Positions 52,179 through 60,699 of a stretch of 64,000 bases of DNA are shown here, in pieces. Position numbers and translations under genes: made by a program. The stretch's first letter is position 1; each line of letters begins with the position of its first letter. Under the pieces are notes generated by a model, which saw only the letters and a program-made list of their open reading frames with translations, was not told the origin of the DNA and ran no database searches. This DNA comes from Streptomyces sp. GQFP (lineage in GTDB: Bacteria > Actinomycetota > Actinomycetes > Streptomycetales > Streptomycetaceae): contig NZ_CP089312.1 of the NCBI RefSeq assembly GCF_021545335.1, forward strand, positions 6,448,001-6,512,000, read 5' to 3'.

Positions 52179-52946
52179 CTATGCGCTGCACGTCCTCCAT
52201 GTATCGGCGTGCTTGGGGCACTGGCGGTAGTAGCTGTCATCAAGGTTGCGGCTGTGTGGTGCCCGGCCGTACTGAGACTGCCATCCACGCCAGTGACGTG
52301 TGTTGCAGCGATTGCATAACGGCGCGCGTACAAAGCCGTGAGTGTGGCAGTGGTCCCACACGGTCGCACGCGTAGTCATGCAGCTCGCGCACATGAACTG
52401 CGCGGCCGTCGGCCAGTTCTGCCGGCCGATGCGATCGACGCAGTAGCGTTCGCCCGCCAGTTCGCTGCTATAGACCACGGCGTCTGCGTCGCTGCCTCTC
52501 GCGCCGTAGACGACGCCTGTACGGATGCACTCGCCAAGGTCGGCCACCACCGCGTCCCCAATCACCTCAAACCAGCCTGCGGCATCCTGTCCATGGTGCG
52601 CTCCTAGGCATGAGCACTGGCATTCGATGCCCGTTGCTTTCAAGCAGTTACTGGTGCACTGCGAGAGCTGCGACATGTCTCGCCAGACCACGATGAACCC
52701 GTACCGGTCGACCGCCGCTGTTACCAGCCGCACGAGACTGCTGCGCGGCAGGGTCCATTGATCACCGTTGAACTCCGGGGAACGAATGCCTACCGTCTCG
52801 TGCAGCCAACGGCGGTTGCCCTTCCGAGGCGGCAGTTCGGCGATGACTTGCCCGTGCAGTGGAAGCCATACCGTCGGCACGGGCCCGATGCCGGGTTTCG
52901 TGACTACGCGGTCGCCGACGATGCGTACTGGTAAGTCGTTCGTCAT
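52179..52946 (-). CDS. Recombination endonuclease VII-like HNH-type protein
   Basis: 255 aa. The C-terminal third has the endonuclease VII signature with paired CxxC zinc ligands and His: FMCASCMTTRATVWDHCHTH, then GFVRAPLCNRCNTRHWRG. The N-terminal two thirds (VGDRVVTKPGIGPVPTVWLP) are unassigned, and Cys pairs also occur near the middle (CSCLGAHHG). ATG 52946 is the assumed start. Such nucleases are frequent in actinophages and integrative elements. The strand opposes the integrase scrap. Confidence 0.75.
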   Translation of the reverse strand: MTNDLPVRIVGDRVVTKPGIGPVPTVWLPLHGQVIAELPPRKGNRRWLHETVGIRSPEFNGDQWTLPRSSLVRLVTAAVDRYGFIVVWRDMSQLSQCTSNCLKATGIECQCSCLGAHHGQDAAGWFEVIGDAVVADLGECIRTGVVYGARGSDADAVVYSSELAGERYCVDRIGRQNWPTAAQFMCASCMTTRATVWDHCHTHGFVRAPLCNRCNTRHWRGWQSQYGRAPHSRNLDDSYYRQCPKHADTWRTCSA

Positions 52947-53003
52947 GCCTCCACGGTGACAGGAAGATCGGCAGTCGGGAACCCCGCCTCCAGACTTGTC
53001 CAC

Positions 53004-53036
53004 GCTGGTCAGGACGTGATCGGGATGTGTTCGTGA
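53004..53036. repeat. Imperfect repeat, copy 2
   Basis: Partner of 51999-52031. It lies in the gap of about 480 bases (52947-53429) between the divergent endonuclease and exported-protein genes, where no further gene was seen. Confidence 0.5.
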
Positions 53037-53429
53037 AGGATCGTCCCCAACACGCTTTCCAACTGTGCGTAGGGCCGTACGGGGGCGTCCGTCAGGGTTC
53101 ACGCGGCAGGTCGGACGGGGTGCGCGCACGGCGGTGAACGGTGGCGTCCGTCGGCGCACTGGACAAAGACCAGGACAACGAGCGCTCGGTGTCAGTTCCT
53201 TAGAACCAGACGCGAGCAGCATCCGGCACCGCCTAGCCCGCAAGGCCTCACATGTCACCGCAGCCTCGAAATGGCGTCTCAAAACGGCGGCGTAGTTCGG
53301 GGAACCCAATCTGACGCTGGTCGCGATATTCATGCCCAAGGCATTACCGAACGTGAGATTCTTCCGGAATGGGTGCGCCAGTCACGCCTGAGTGGGACCA
53401 TCGGAATCCGTCCAAGTCGGGAGGTCCTT

Positions 53430-54101
53430 ATGACATTTCCCGCTCCGCCAACTGGCGGCGCGCCTCGGGCACGTAAGACACCAGAACACTGGAATGCCAT
53501 GGCCTCTCTCATTGGCGCCGCCGTTTCAGCTCTGACGTTCCTGCTCGGGTTCATCGGCCTACCGGCAGCGGGGGTTGATTCGCCAACCGGGACACCGGCA
53601 ACCGTGACGGCAACAGTAACTGTTACCGCGACGGTTACTGCCACGCCCCAAACGCCGGCCACGACTCCGGAGACGCAAGCTCCTTCATCGCCCGAGGCGG
53701 GCGGAGAGGCTTATGCGCCTATCCTCACCGCTTCAAAGATTTCCATCCCGCCCCAGAGTGGTGTATGCAATGGAAACTTCATGTTTGTCGACCTGGATGA
53801 ACCCAGAGCTAATGCCAGCTCTGGCAGCCCTGAGCGTATCGATGGCGGGCCTTGTATAGAAAATAGCCACAATAATTGGCTAAGTAATTACATGGAAGCT
53901 TCCACGAATATGGCTACCCTGGACGCGGCGGGCTGCGATAAGGCCATTCGATCCTCTCCAGCCAACTCCACTTTCCGGCTTCGCGATGGTCTGAATTGGT
54001 GCCAATATACAAGTGAAAACGATCTTGCATTGGTTCATGTGGTCAGCACCGGCGACGACGGCAGTCTTACCATTGAGGTGACCACTTGGTCCGTCGGGTA
54101 G
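53430..54101 (+). CDS. Membrane-anchored exported protein of unknown function
   Basis: 223 aa from ATG 53430 with GGGAGG five bases upstream. The N-terminus is cytoplasmic (TGGAPRARKTPEHW), a membrane helix follows (ASLIGAAVSALTFLLGFIGL), then a Thr/Pro-rich linker with TVTATVT repeats and a globular external domain with four Cys (SGVCNGNFMFVDLDEP, GGPCIENSHNNWLSNY). Codon use is clearly lower in GC than its surroundings (AAT, AAA and ATA are common), indicating transfer. No family recognised. Confidence 0.7.
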   Translation: MTFPAPPTGGAPRARKTPEHWNAMASLIGAAVSALTFLLGFIGLPAAGVDSPTGTPATVTATVTVTATVTATPQTPATTPETQAPSSPEAGGEAYAPILTASKISIPPQSGVCNGNFMFVDLDEPRANASSGSPERIDGGPCIENSHNNWLSNYMEASTNMATLDAAGCDKAIRSSPANSTFRLRDGLNWCQYTSENDLALVHVVSTGDDGSLTIEVTTWSVG

Positions 54102-54158
54102 CGTAAACAGAGGATGGGTGCAACCCCTTTGTGGGGTTGCACCCATCCTCTGTTTACG
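54102..54158. terminator. Perfect 26-bp hairpin terminator
   Basis: 54102-54127 (starting CGTAAACAGAGGATGGGTGC) is fully complementary to 54133-54158, with a 5-nt loop. It lies between convergent genes and is probably bidirectional. Confidence 0.85.
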
Positions 54159-54162
54159 ACAC

Positions 54163-54770
54163 TCATGCAGGGAGAAACCCCGGCTTCTCCCTGCCAAGCT
54201 CTTGCAGGCGGCTCAGGTAGTCCTGGGCTGTCGGCTCCGTGCTGTAGCGCTGCCTCATGACGGCCGCGAGTTCTCGACTGGTCATGATGAGGGAGGGGAC
54301 GGACTGTCGGTCGCCCTGCAGTGCCCGTTCGCCATGGATGAGTGCCTGTTCGAGGTCGCCCTCGCGCGCTGCGGCAGCTCCCAGGGTTACTCGTGCTTCG
54401 GCGTTCCGCATGGGTGAGCGCTCCGTGCCGTCGAAGTCTGTTCCGGCCCTCAGAACCTCATTCGCGAGCGTCCGCGCAAGCTTGTCCTCCCCGACCAGCC
54501 GGTAACAGTCCATCGAGTAGAAATCGAACTTTGCAGGGTCCACTACAAAGTGGTTGTCCAGGTTCTCGGGGTGCGGCATTCCCTCAAGCAGCCGTCGCCA
54601 TTTGTCGAGGGCCACCTCGACTTGCCGGCGATCGCCGAGTCGCGCCCATGCCTTGGCTTCCTGGCCCGCGAGCTGTACGGCAACGCCATGGTTCGGTGCT
54701 GCCTCTGCTCCGGCTCGCGCCGCTGAGATGACGCCGCGATAGCCTCGGTGTCTCGGAGAGGGCCGTCATG
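54163..54770 (-). pseudogene. TPR regulator (XRE-TPR type), C-terminal fragment
   Basis: The readable frame runs from a stop near 54771 to the stop at 54163. It contains AGQEAKAWARLGDRRQVEVA, MPHPENLDNHFVVDPAKFDF, YSMDCYRLVGEDKLARTLAN and FDGTERSPMRNAEARVTLGA, typical of the TPR half of XRE-family regulators in Streptomyces. The HTH half is missing; the sequence breaks off where the integrase fragment begins on the other strand. A 150-aa product could start at GTG 54615. Confidence 0.75.
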
Positions 54771-54938
54771 GGTCTCATGGGATGGTCGACAACGGCCATG
54801 GCCGCGAGGTATCAGCACATGGTCGACGCGGTGCGGGCCGATGTGGCACGGCAGGTCGACGGTCTGATTTGGAAGGCCGACGCGGACCGACCGTATGACG
54901 ACGACGGCGCGGCCGGCGCGCTCGTGCCGGTCAGCTAG
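54732..54938 (+). pseudogene. Tyrosine integrase, C-terminal fragment
   Basis: The frame opens after a stop at 54729 and reads SLGVSERAVMGLMGWSTTAM then AARYQHMVDAVRADVARQVD before TAG 54936-54938. The GLMGWS...ARYQH segment is the terminal motif of phage-type integrases and includes the nucleophilic Tyr. Everything upstream is lost. It is the best evidence that this region was an integrated element. Confidence 0.75.
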
Positions 54939-55061
54939 ACGGGGACTGCGGAGGGCGAGCAACAGGGCGACATCCTCTCGGGGGTGCCGCCCTGTTGCTG
55001 TGTGATGGTGATGACCAGGAGATTGGCGCTTTCGGCAGGTCAAGGACGACAATCATCGGCC

Positions 55062-55892
55062 ATGTCCGACACTTTCTGGACCGCGCTCTCCGCATGTGCG
55101 ACTGCGGCGGCCTTCATCGCGGTCGCCTGGCAATCGGTTCTCACTCGTAGCGCGGTTGTCACTGCTCAGCGGGCCCTTATTGCCTCCGAGGCTGTTGCAC
55201 TGGACGCAGCACGCGGACGGCTCGATGTCGAAGCTCCCAACGTCACCGTGAAGATCTCCGAAGTCCCTTGGCCCCCGCTCGCTTGGACTTCGCACGGGAT
55301 GCCCGTCCAGCCGTTCCCACCCGGTAGCGACGTGTGGCACTTCCCAGAGAAAGAGAACGAGCGGCTTGTCCTACAGGCAAAGGTTGTGGTCGAGAATAAG
55401 GGAGCGAAACACGTTAGCGTCGAATACGGAGGTGATTTTGTCGTCTCCGTTGACAACCGGCCGCGTCCGGCAACCCAGCACCTTCTGTGGCCCGATGGAA
55501 GGGGTGGTTCGGCAACCAACTCGTTGTATTTGCAGGGTGACTTCACCATTAAGGAACTCTCGGAGAACTTCGAAGCGCACCAGGCCGAGCAGCGGCTTCC
55601 CCATCGGGTGGTGGGTACCGTCACCGTTCACGATGGCCGCGACAACGGCGTCACTGACACTTGGGAAGTGGAGCTGACCGGATGGCCGGTACAGCCTCAC
55701 GAAACCCGAGGAAGCGTCTGGCATGTCACCCGCGACGACCTCACTGATGGAAGCGGGTCGCGAAGCATGATCTTCCAGGTTCAGCCGTCCCGGGAGCGCA
55801 CCTACTGGATTTCTAGGGCGCGTGGACTGCGGCTACCTGAGCCGATGTTTGGCGTCGACACCTCAGGGACTCATAGGGCCATCGAGCCGTAG
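55062..55892 (+). CDS. Hypothetical membrane-anchored protein
   Basis: 276 aa from ATG 55062; the RBS is weak. A membrane helix lies at the N-terminus (ALSACATAAAFIAVAWQSVL), followed by a short helical stretch (AVVTAQRALIASEAVALDAA) and a beta-rich domain. The helix-plus-coil layout occurs in many uncharacterised element-borne proteins. No family recognised. It lies between the integrase scrap and tRNA-Cys. Confidence 0.6.
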   Translation: MSDTFWTALSACATAAAFIAVAWQSVLTRSAVVTAQRALIASEAVALDAARGRLDVEAPNVTVKISEVPWPPLAWTSHGMPVQPFPPGSDVWHFPEKENERLVLQAKVVVENKGAKHVSVEYGGDFVVSVDNRPRPATQHLLWPDGRGGSATNSLYLQGDFTIKELSENFEAHQAEQRLPHRVVGTVTVHDGRDNGVTDTWEVELTGWPVQPHETRGSVWHVTRDDLTDGSGSRSMIFQVQPSRERTYWISRARGLRLPEPMFGVDTSGTHRAIEP

Positions 55893-55952
55893 CGCCCAGG
55901 GCCGGCGGCTTCTCGTGGTGCGCTCATTCAGCCAACTGAGACGGACGCCTGA

Positions 55953-55984
55953 AAGGGCGGCGCCCCTTCCGGGATGCCGCCCTT
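55953..55984 (+). terminator. Weak hairpin before tRNA-Cys
   Basis: AAGGGCGGC pairs with GCCGCCCTT around a 14-nt loop, followed by CCCCTTTT. Confidence 0.5.
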
Positions 55985-56007
55985 CCCCTTTTGCCTGGTC
56001 AAGCACT

Positions 56008-56051
56008 TGAGGCCGTGGCGGGAATCGAACCCACGTAACTCGCTTTGCAGG
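56008..56051 (-). repeat. Right attachment repeat within tRNA-Cys
   Basis: 44 bp identical to 51946-51989, spanning the tRNA anticodon loop to two bases past the discriminator. Confidence 0.85.
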
Positions 56052-56081
56052 CGAGTCCCTAAACCACTCGGGCACACGGCC
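56010..56081 (-). tRNA. tRNA-Cys (GCA)
   Basis: Complete cloverleaf: acceptor GGCCGTG/CACGGCC, D-arm GCCCGAGTGGTTTAGGG, anticodon stem-loop CTCGCCTGCAAAGCGAG with anticodon GCA, T-arm GTGGGTTCGATTCCCGC, and discriminator U as expected for Cys. CCA is not encoded. Its 3' half served as the integration site of the adjacent element. Confidence 0.95.
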
Positions 56082-56297
56082 GGGTCGGGGGCGGGCCTCG
56101 TGGCCGTTCCCCTGTCCGTTCCGAACTTCGTGACTTGACCGTACGGGTGGGGACATGGGGGAACAAGGGTGCTGGGCGCGCCGCAATGGGACTGCCATAC
56201 GCCGTTCATGAACCGGGGGTCGGCGGACCGTGGGCGTACGTCCAAGGTCTCGGGTCGGGCCCTACCTCCGACAGGGGTCAAGGTGGGGGATGGCCCT

Positions 56298-56303
56298 TAC
56301 GCT
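56298..56303 (+). promoter_or_regulatory. -10 box of the MFS exporter gene, leaderless type
   Basis: TACGCT lies seven bases before ATG 56311, the same arrangement as at prfB. Confidence 0.5.
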
Positions 56304-56310
56304 GGCCTGC

Positions 56311-57777
56311 ATGACCTCACTGGAATCGGGCGACACTGGCGTCGCCACCGACAGCGTCGACGCGGATGCTCCCTTGGCTGCCGTACCTGGTGAGGGGGTG
56401 CTCGGGCGTTCCTATCGGGCGCTCAGTGTCGGGATCGTGTCCGTCGTGCTGCTGATCGCCTTTGAGGCGACTGCCGTCGGGACCGCTATGCCCGTTGCGG
56501 CTCGGGAGCTGGACGGGGTGTCGCTGTACGCGTTCGCCTTCTCCGGGTACTTCACGACCAGTCTGTTCGGGATGGTGCTTGCCGGACAGTGGTCGGATCG
56601 GAAGGGGCCGCTGGGGGCGCTCACCACCGGCATCGCCGCCTTTGCCGCCGGGCTGTTGTTGTCCGGGACCGCCGGCGTCATGTGGCTGTTCATCGCCGGG
56701 CGGGCCGTGCAGGGGCTCGGGGGTGGGCTGGTGATCGTTTCCCTGTACGTCGTTGTCGGGCGGGCCTATCCGGAGCGGTTGCGGGCCTCCATCATGGCTG
56801 CCTTTGCCGCCAGTTGGGTTGTGCCCTCTGTTGTTGGGCCCCTTGCCGCCGGGGCCGTTACCGAGCAGCTCGGGTGGCGGTGGGTGTTCGTCGGGATTCC
56901 TGTGCTGGTTGTCTTTCCGCTGGCCCTTGCCCTGCCGCAGATACGGCGGCTCGCCGGTGGGGCTGTGAAGGAGGGGGAGCGGGACGAGCAGGGGGATCGG
57001 CGTCGTATTCGACTTGCCTGCGGGATTTCGCTCGGCGCCGGGCTGCTTCAGTACGCCGCCCAGGATTTGCGGTGGTTCTCCGTCGTTCCGGGGCTGTTGG
57101 GCGTCTCGTTGCTCGTGCCCGCCGTGCTCGGGCTGCTTCCCCGAGGGACCTATCGGGCCGCTCGTGGGTTGCCGTCCGTTGTGTTGTTGCGTGGAGTCGC
57201 CGCGGGGTCCTTCATCGCCGCCGAGTCCTTCATCCCGTTGATGCTCGTCACCCAGCGGGGGCTGTCGCCGACGTTGGCCGGGTTCTCGCTCGCCGCGGGG
57301 GGCGTTACGTGGGCGCTGGGGTCGTCCGTGCAGGCGCGGGCGCGGATGGAGCCGTATCGGGAGCGGCTGATGACGTTCGGGATGGTTCTCGTCGCCGCGT
57401 CGATTGCCGGGGCGCCTGCCGTGCTTATTGATGCCGTGCCCGTGTGGACCCTTGCGGTGGTGTGGGCGTTCGGGTGTTTTGGGATGGGGCTCGTCATCGC
57501 CAGTACCAGTGTTTTGTTGCTGCATCTCTCCGCTCCCGAGGAGGCCGGCGCCAACTCCGCCTCCCTGCAGATCTCCGACGGGCTGTCCAACGTTGTGTTG
57601 CTGGCCGGTGGGGGTGCGGCCTTCGCCGCGCTGGGTGGCGGGTCGGTGGCTCATGCCTCCGCCGTGTCGGGGGGCGGCTCCCATCCGGGTGCCTTCGCCG
57701 TTGTGTTTCTGCCGATGGCGGGGGTGGCGTTGGTGGGGGCTTGGGTGACTACGCGGTTGCGGGTCACTCCCTCTTGA
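56311..57777 (+). CDS. MFS drug/proton antiporter, DHA2-like
   Basis: 488 aa with about 14 membrane helices. The DHA signature region is visible (GQWSDRKGPLGALTTGIAAF and, in helix 4, GRAVQGLGGGLVIVSLYVVV). ATG 56311 is chosen because a -10 box sits seven bases upstream; the frame extends to 56230. Likely a multidrug or metabolite exporter. Codon use is slightly less GC-biased (many GTT, TTG and GGG codons). Confidence 0.85.
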   Translation: MTSLESGDTGVATDSVDADAPLAAVPGEGVLGRSYRALSVGIVSVVLLIAFEATAVGTAMPVAARELDGVSLYAFAFSGYFTTSLFGMVLAGQWSDRKGPLGALTTGIAAFAAGLLLSGTAGVMWLFIAGRAVQGLGGGLVIVSLYVVVGRAYPERLRASIMAAFAASWVVPSVVGPLAAGAVTEQLGWRWVFVGIPVLVVFPLALALPQIRRLAGGAVKEGERDEQGDRRRIRLACGISLGAGLLQYAAQDLRWFSVVPGLLGVSLLVPAVLGLLPRGTYRAARGLPSVVLLRGVAAGSFIAAESFIPLMLVTQRGLSPTLAGFSLAAGGVTWALGSSVQARARMEPYRERLMTFGMVLVAASIAGAPAVLIDAVPVWTLAVVWAFGCFGMGLVIASTSVLLLHLSAPEEAGANSASLQISDGLSNVVLLAGGGAAFAALGGGSVAHASAVSGGGSHPGAFAVVFLPMAGVALVGAWVTTRLRVTPS

Positions 57778-57819
57778 GTGGTACCAGTCTGACCCCATCG
57801 AGTGGTACCGTTTTGGTAT
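57776..57819 (+). promoter_or_regulatory. Operator/promoter of the toxin-antitoxin pair
   Basis: GAGTGGTACC occurs at 57776-57785 and 57800-57809, and TGGTAT again at 57814. TGGTACCA is palindromic. TACCGT (57806-57811) is a likely -10, six bases before ATG 57818, so the boxes overlap the promoter, as expected for autorepression by an RHH antitoxin. Confidence 0.55.
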
Positions 57820-58018
57820 GGCTATGAACCTGCGTCTCCGCGACGACCAGACGGAAGCTCTGAAGCTGCGTGCCGAGGAGGAGGGCACGAGTATGCACGC
57901 CATATTGCTGAAGGCTGTGGACGACTACCTCTCCAGGACGGCTCACGAGGCGCTGGTCCGCAAGGCCGCCAAGGAGCAGACGGTCAAGTGGGCTGAACTG
58001 CTGGAGCGGCTCAAGTGA
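57818..58018 (+). CDS. Ribbon-helix-helix antitoxin
   Basis: 66 aa. The N-terminal strand and two helices (NLRLRDDQTEALKLRAEEEG, TSMHAILLKAVDDYLSR) fit a CopG/Arc-type RHH domain. The C-terminal helix (AKEQTVKWAELLERLK) should neutralise the toxin. The stop overlaps the toxin start (GTGA). It probably represses its own promoter through the TGGTACC boxes. Confidence 0.82.
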   Translation: MAMNLRLRDDQTEALKLRAEEEGTSMHAILLKAVDDYLSRTAHEALVRKAAKEQTVKWAELLERLK

Positions 58019-58404
58019 CGTACGTCTATCTGTCGGCCGAGGACGTTCTGGACATCGCCGGACTCGCTGTCGACGATCAGCAAGTCGTCGTCCGCGACGC
58101 CGGTCTGCTGGAGTCGGCCGTGCATCGTCCCTCGGCTTCGATGTTCGGGCAGGAGGCGTACTCCGACCTGTTCGAGAAGGCGGCGGCCCTCTTGCAGTCG
58201 CTCGCGATCAACCACCCTTTCGTCGACGGCAACAAGCGCACGGCGTGGACATCCTGCGTCGTCTTCCTGGCGCTGAACGACGTCCAGCTGCGACCGGACA
58301 TCGATGCGGCCGAACGTCTGGTGATCGCGGTGGCGTCCGGCAGCGTGGATGAGGTCAAGGCCATCGCCGAAGTGCTGCGAGACCTCGCCGAGCCGTCGGT
58401 GTGA
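58015..58404 (+). CDS. Doc-type toxin, Fic fold
   Basis: 129 aa. The Fic/Doc active-site motif HPFVDGNKRT (about residues 67-77) is intact, with the small-protein architecture of Doc (YVYLSAEDVLDIAG at the N-terminus). Doc proteins phosphorylate elongation factor Tu. The GTG start is coupled to the antitoxin by a 4-bp overlap, and the small size and pairing support a classical type II TA module. Confidence 0.88.
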   Translation: MTYVYLSAEDVLDIAGLAVDDQQVVVRDAGLLESAVHRPSASMFGQEAYSDLFEKAAALLQSLAINHPFVDGNKRTAWTSCVVFLALNDVQLRPDIDAAERLVIAVASGSVDEVKAIAEVLRDLAEPSV

Positions 58405-58561
58405 GCTGAGTCCCATCCCCGGGTGACCCCGCGCCGTACGCACGTTGACAGCACCGGGCCGCCGGTAGGGTGGCCCGGTTGTCATACGTAGCTCCAGCCC
58501 CAGCCTTCCCGCTGTAGCTGCAACCGCCGCCGAGCCGCCCGACCCACCACCCCCGGAGACC

Positions 58562-60373
58562 GTGACTACCACCGCCGCCAGCGCCTCCACCAGCACCGCT
58601 GCCAACCATCACCTCTCGCCTGCCTTTCCGGGCCGTGCCCCCTGGGGTACCGCCAGCAAGCTGCGTGCCTGGCAGCAGGGGGCGATGGAGAGGTATCTGC
58701 ACGAGCAGCCGCGTGACTTTCTCGCCGTCGCCACACCCGGCGCCGGCAAGACGACGTTCGCGCTGACGCTCGCCTCCTGGCTGTTGCACCACCATGTCGT
58801 GCAGCAGGTGACCGTGGTCGCGCCCACCGAGCATCTGAAGAAGCAGTGGGCCGAGGCGGCGGCGCGGATAGGGATCAAGCTCGATCCCGAGTACAGCGCC
58901 GGGCCGCTCAGCAAGGAGTACCAGGGCGTTGCCGTGACGTACGCGGGGGTTGGCGTGCGGCCCATGCTGCACCGCAATCGCTGCGAGCAGCGGAAGACCC
59001 TTGTCATTCTCGACGAGATCCACCACGCCGGGGATTCCAAGTCCTGGGGTGAGGCCTGTCTTGAGGCCTTCGAGCCTGCCACCCGGCGGCTCGCGCTCAC
59101 CGGTACGCCCTTCCGGTCCGACACCAATCCCATTCCCTTTGTCACGTATGAGGAAGGGAATGACGGGATTCGGCGGTCCTCCGCCGACTACACCTACGGG
59201 TACGGGAACGCGCTCGCCGACCATGTCGTCCGGCCCGTCATCTTCCTCTCCTATAGCGGGCAGATGCGGTGGCGGACCAAGGCGGGGGATGAAATCGCCG
59301 CCCGGCTCGGTGAGCCGATGACCAAGGACGCCATCTCGCAGGCATGGCGTACCGCGCTCGATCCGCGCGGTGAGTGGATGCCGAGCGTGCTGCGCGCCGC
59401 CGACAAGCGGCTGACCGAGGTGCGGAAGGGGATTCCGGACGCCGGGGCGCTTGTCATCGCCTCCGATCAGGAGTCGGCCCGCGCCTACGCCAAGTTGATT
59501 CGCGACATCACCGGGACCAGGGCCACCGTCGTTCTCTCCGACGACTCCGGCGCCTCCGATCGCATCGACGAGTTCGCCAACAACGACTCCCGCTGGATGG
59601 TCGCCGTTCGGATGGTGTCCGAGGGGGTGGATGTGCCTCGGCTCGCCGTTGGCGTGTACGCCACCACCATCTCCACGCCCCTCTTCTTCGCCCAGGCCGT
59701 CGGGCGCTTCGTGCGGTCCCGGCGGCGTGGTGAGACCGCGTCCGTGTTCCTGCCGACCGTCCCCGACCTCCTCACCTTCGCCAACGAGATGGAGGTCGAG
59801 CGCGACCACGCCCTCGACAAGCCCAAGAAGGAGGGCGAGGAGGACCCGTACGCCGAATCCGAGAAGGAGATGGAGGAGGCGAACCGGGAGGAGGACGAGG
59901 ACACCGGGGAGCAGGAGCAGTTCTCCTTCGAGGCGCTGGAGTCCGACGCCGTCTTCGACCGGGTGCTGTACGACGGCGCCGAGTTCGGGATGCAGGCGCA
60001 CCCGGGGAGCGAGGAGGAGCAGGACTATCTCGGGATCCCGGGGCTGCTCGAACCCGATCAGGTGCAGCTGCTGCTCCAGAAGCGGCAGGCCCGGCAGATC
60101 GCGCACAGCCGTAAGAAGCCGGACGACGAGGCCGATCTTCTTGAGTTGCCCGCCGAGCGGCGGCCTGTGGTCTCTCACAAGGAGATGCTCGAACTGCGTA
60201 AGCAGCTCAACACCATGGTCGGCGCGTACGTCCATCAGAGCGGCAAACCGCACGGGGTGATCCACACCGAGCTGCGGCGGGTGTGCGGCGGGCCGCCGAG
60301 CGCGGAGGCGACGGCCGGACAGTTGCGACAGCGCATCGCCAAAGTGCAGGAGTGGGCCACCCGGATGCGGTGA
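58562..60373 (+). CDS. DEAD/DEAH-box helicase
   Basis: 603 aa. Motif Q-like WQQGAMERYL, motif I ATPGAGKTTFALTLA (about 57), motif II LVILDEIHHAG (about 151), motif III LALTGTPFRSD, and motifs V/VI MVSEGVDVPRLAVGVYAT and FAQAVGRFVRSRRRGE. After about residue 410 comes a long acidic segment (KKEGEEDPYAESEKEMEEAN) and a helical C-terminus. Probably a superfamily 2 nucleic-acid helicase; the substrate is unknown. GTG 58562 has CGGAGAC upstream. Confidence 0.88.
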   Translation: MTTTAASASTSTAANHHLSPAFPGRAPWGTASKLRAWQQGAMERYLHEQPRDFLAVATPGAGKTTFALTLASWLLHHHVVQQVTVVAPTEHLKKQWAEAAARIGIKLDPEYSAGPLSKEYQGVAVTYAGVGVRPMLHRNRCEQRKTLVILDEIHHAGDSKSWGEACLEAFEPATRRLALTGTPFRSDTNPIPFVTYEEGNDGIRRSSADYTYGYGNALADHVVRPVIFLSYSGQMRWRTKAGDEIAARLGEPMTKDAISQAWRTALDPRGEWMPSVLRAADKRLTEVRKGIPDAGALVIASDQESARAYAKLIRDITGTRATVVLSDDSGASDRIDEFANNDSRWMVAVRMVSEGVDVPRLAVGVYATTISTPLFFAQAVGRFVRSRRRGETASVFLPTVPDLLTFANEMEVERDHALDKPKKEGEEDPYAESEKEMEEANREEDEDTGEQEQFSFEALESDAVFDRVLYDGAEFGMQAHPGSEEEQDYLGIPGLLEPDQVQLLLQKRQARQIAHSRKKPDDEADLLELPAERRPVVSHKEMLELRKQLNTMVGAYVHQSGKPHGVIHTELRRVCGGPPSAEATAGQLRQRIAKVQEWATRMR

Positions 60374-60699
60374 TCACCTCACCGCCGCCCGGCGCGTCCG
60401 GTGAGGGGCGTGTGCGGTCGTGCACACGCTGTGCATATCGGGAGGAAGCGCAGTAGTCCGTACCGCGGAGTGACCGGATTCTGGACGTAGCCTTCCGCTG
60501 AGCGAACCGCCTTCGCTAATGTCCCCGACACGCACACGCCCCGTGGCAGCGCCGCCGCGGAGCGCAGTCGTGAAGCGACCGTGTCCGGGAGAGCCCGGGC
60601 CGCGCCGATCGGCCGCCTCTGACACGCGTCGCCCACGGGACCGGCGACGCACCCGTCGTCAGGGAGCTGCCGACCTCACCACGTGAAGGAGTGGGCGTC

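Larger units (their letters stand above)
51946..56051. mobile_element. Decayed 4.1-kb integrative element at tRNA-Cys
   Basis: Two identical 44-bp direct repeats bound the region (51946-51989 and 56008-56051); the right one is the 3' half of a complete tRNA-Cys gene. Inside are an integrase C-terminal scrap, an endonuclease VII-like gene, two exported or membrane protein genes and a truncated TPR regulator. Base composition drops in 53430-54101. No intact integrase, replication or transfer gene remains. The layout fits an actinomycete integrative element that has lost most of its DNA. Confidence 0.8.

Noticed and set aside
54543..55052. 169-aa minus-strand frame across the integrase scrap
   Set aside because: It runs antisense to the integrase motif and in a different frame from the TPR fragment; His/Arg-rich shadow.
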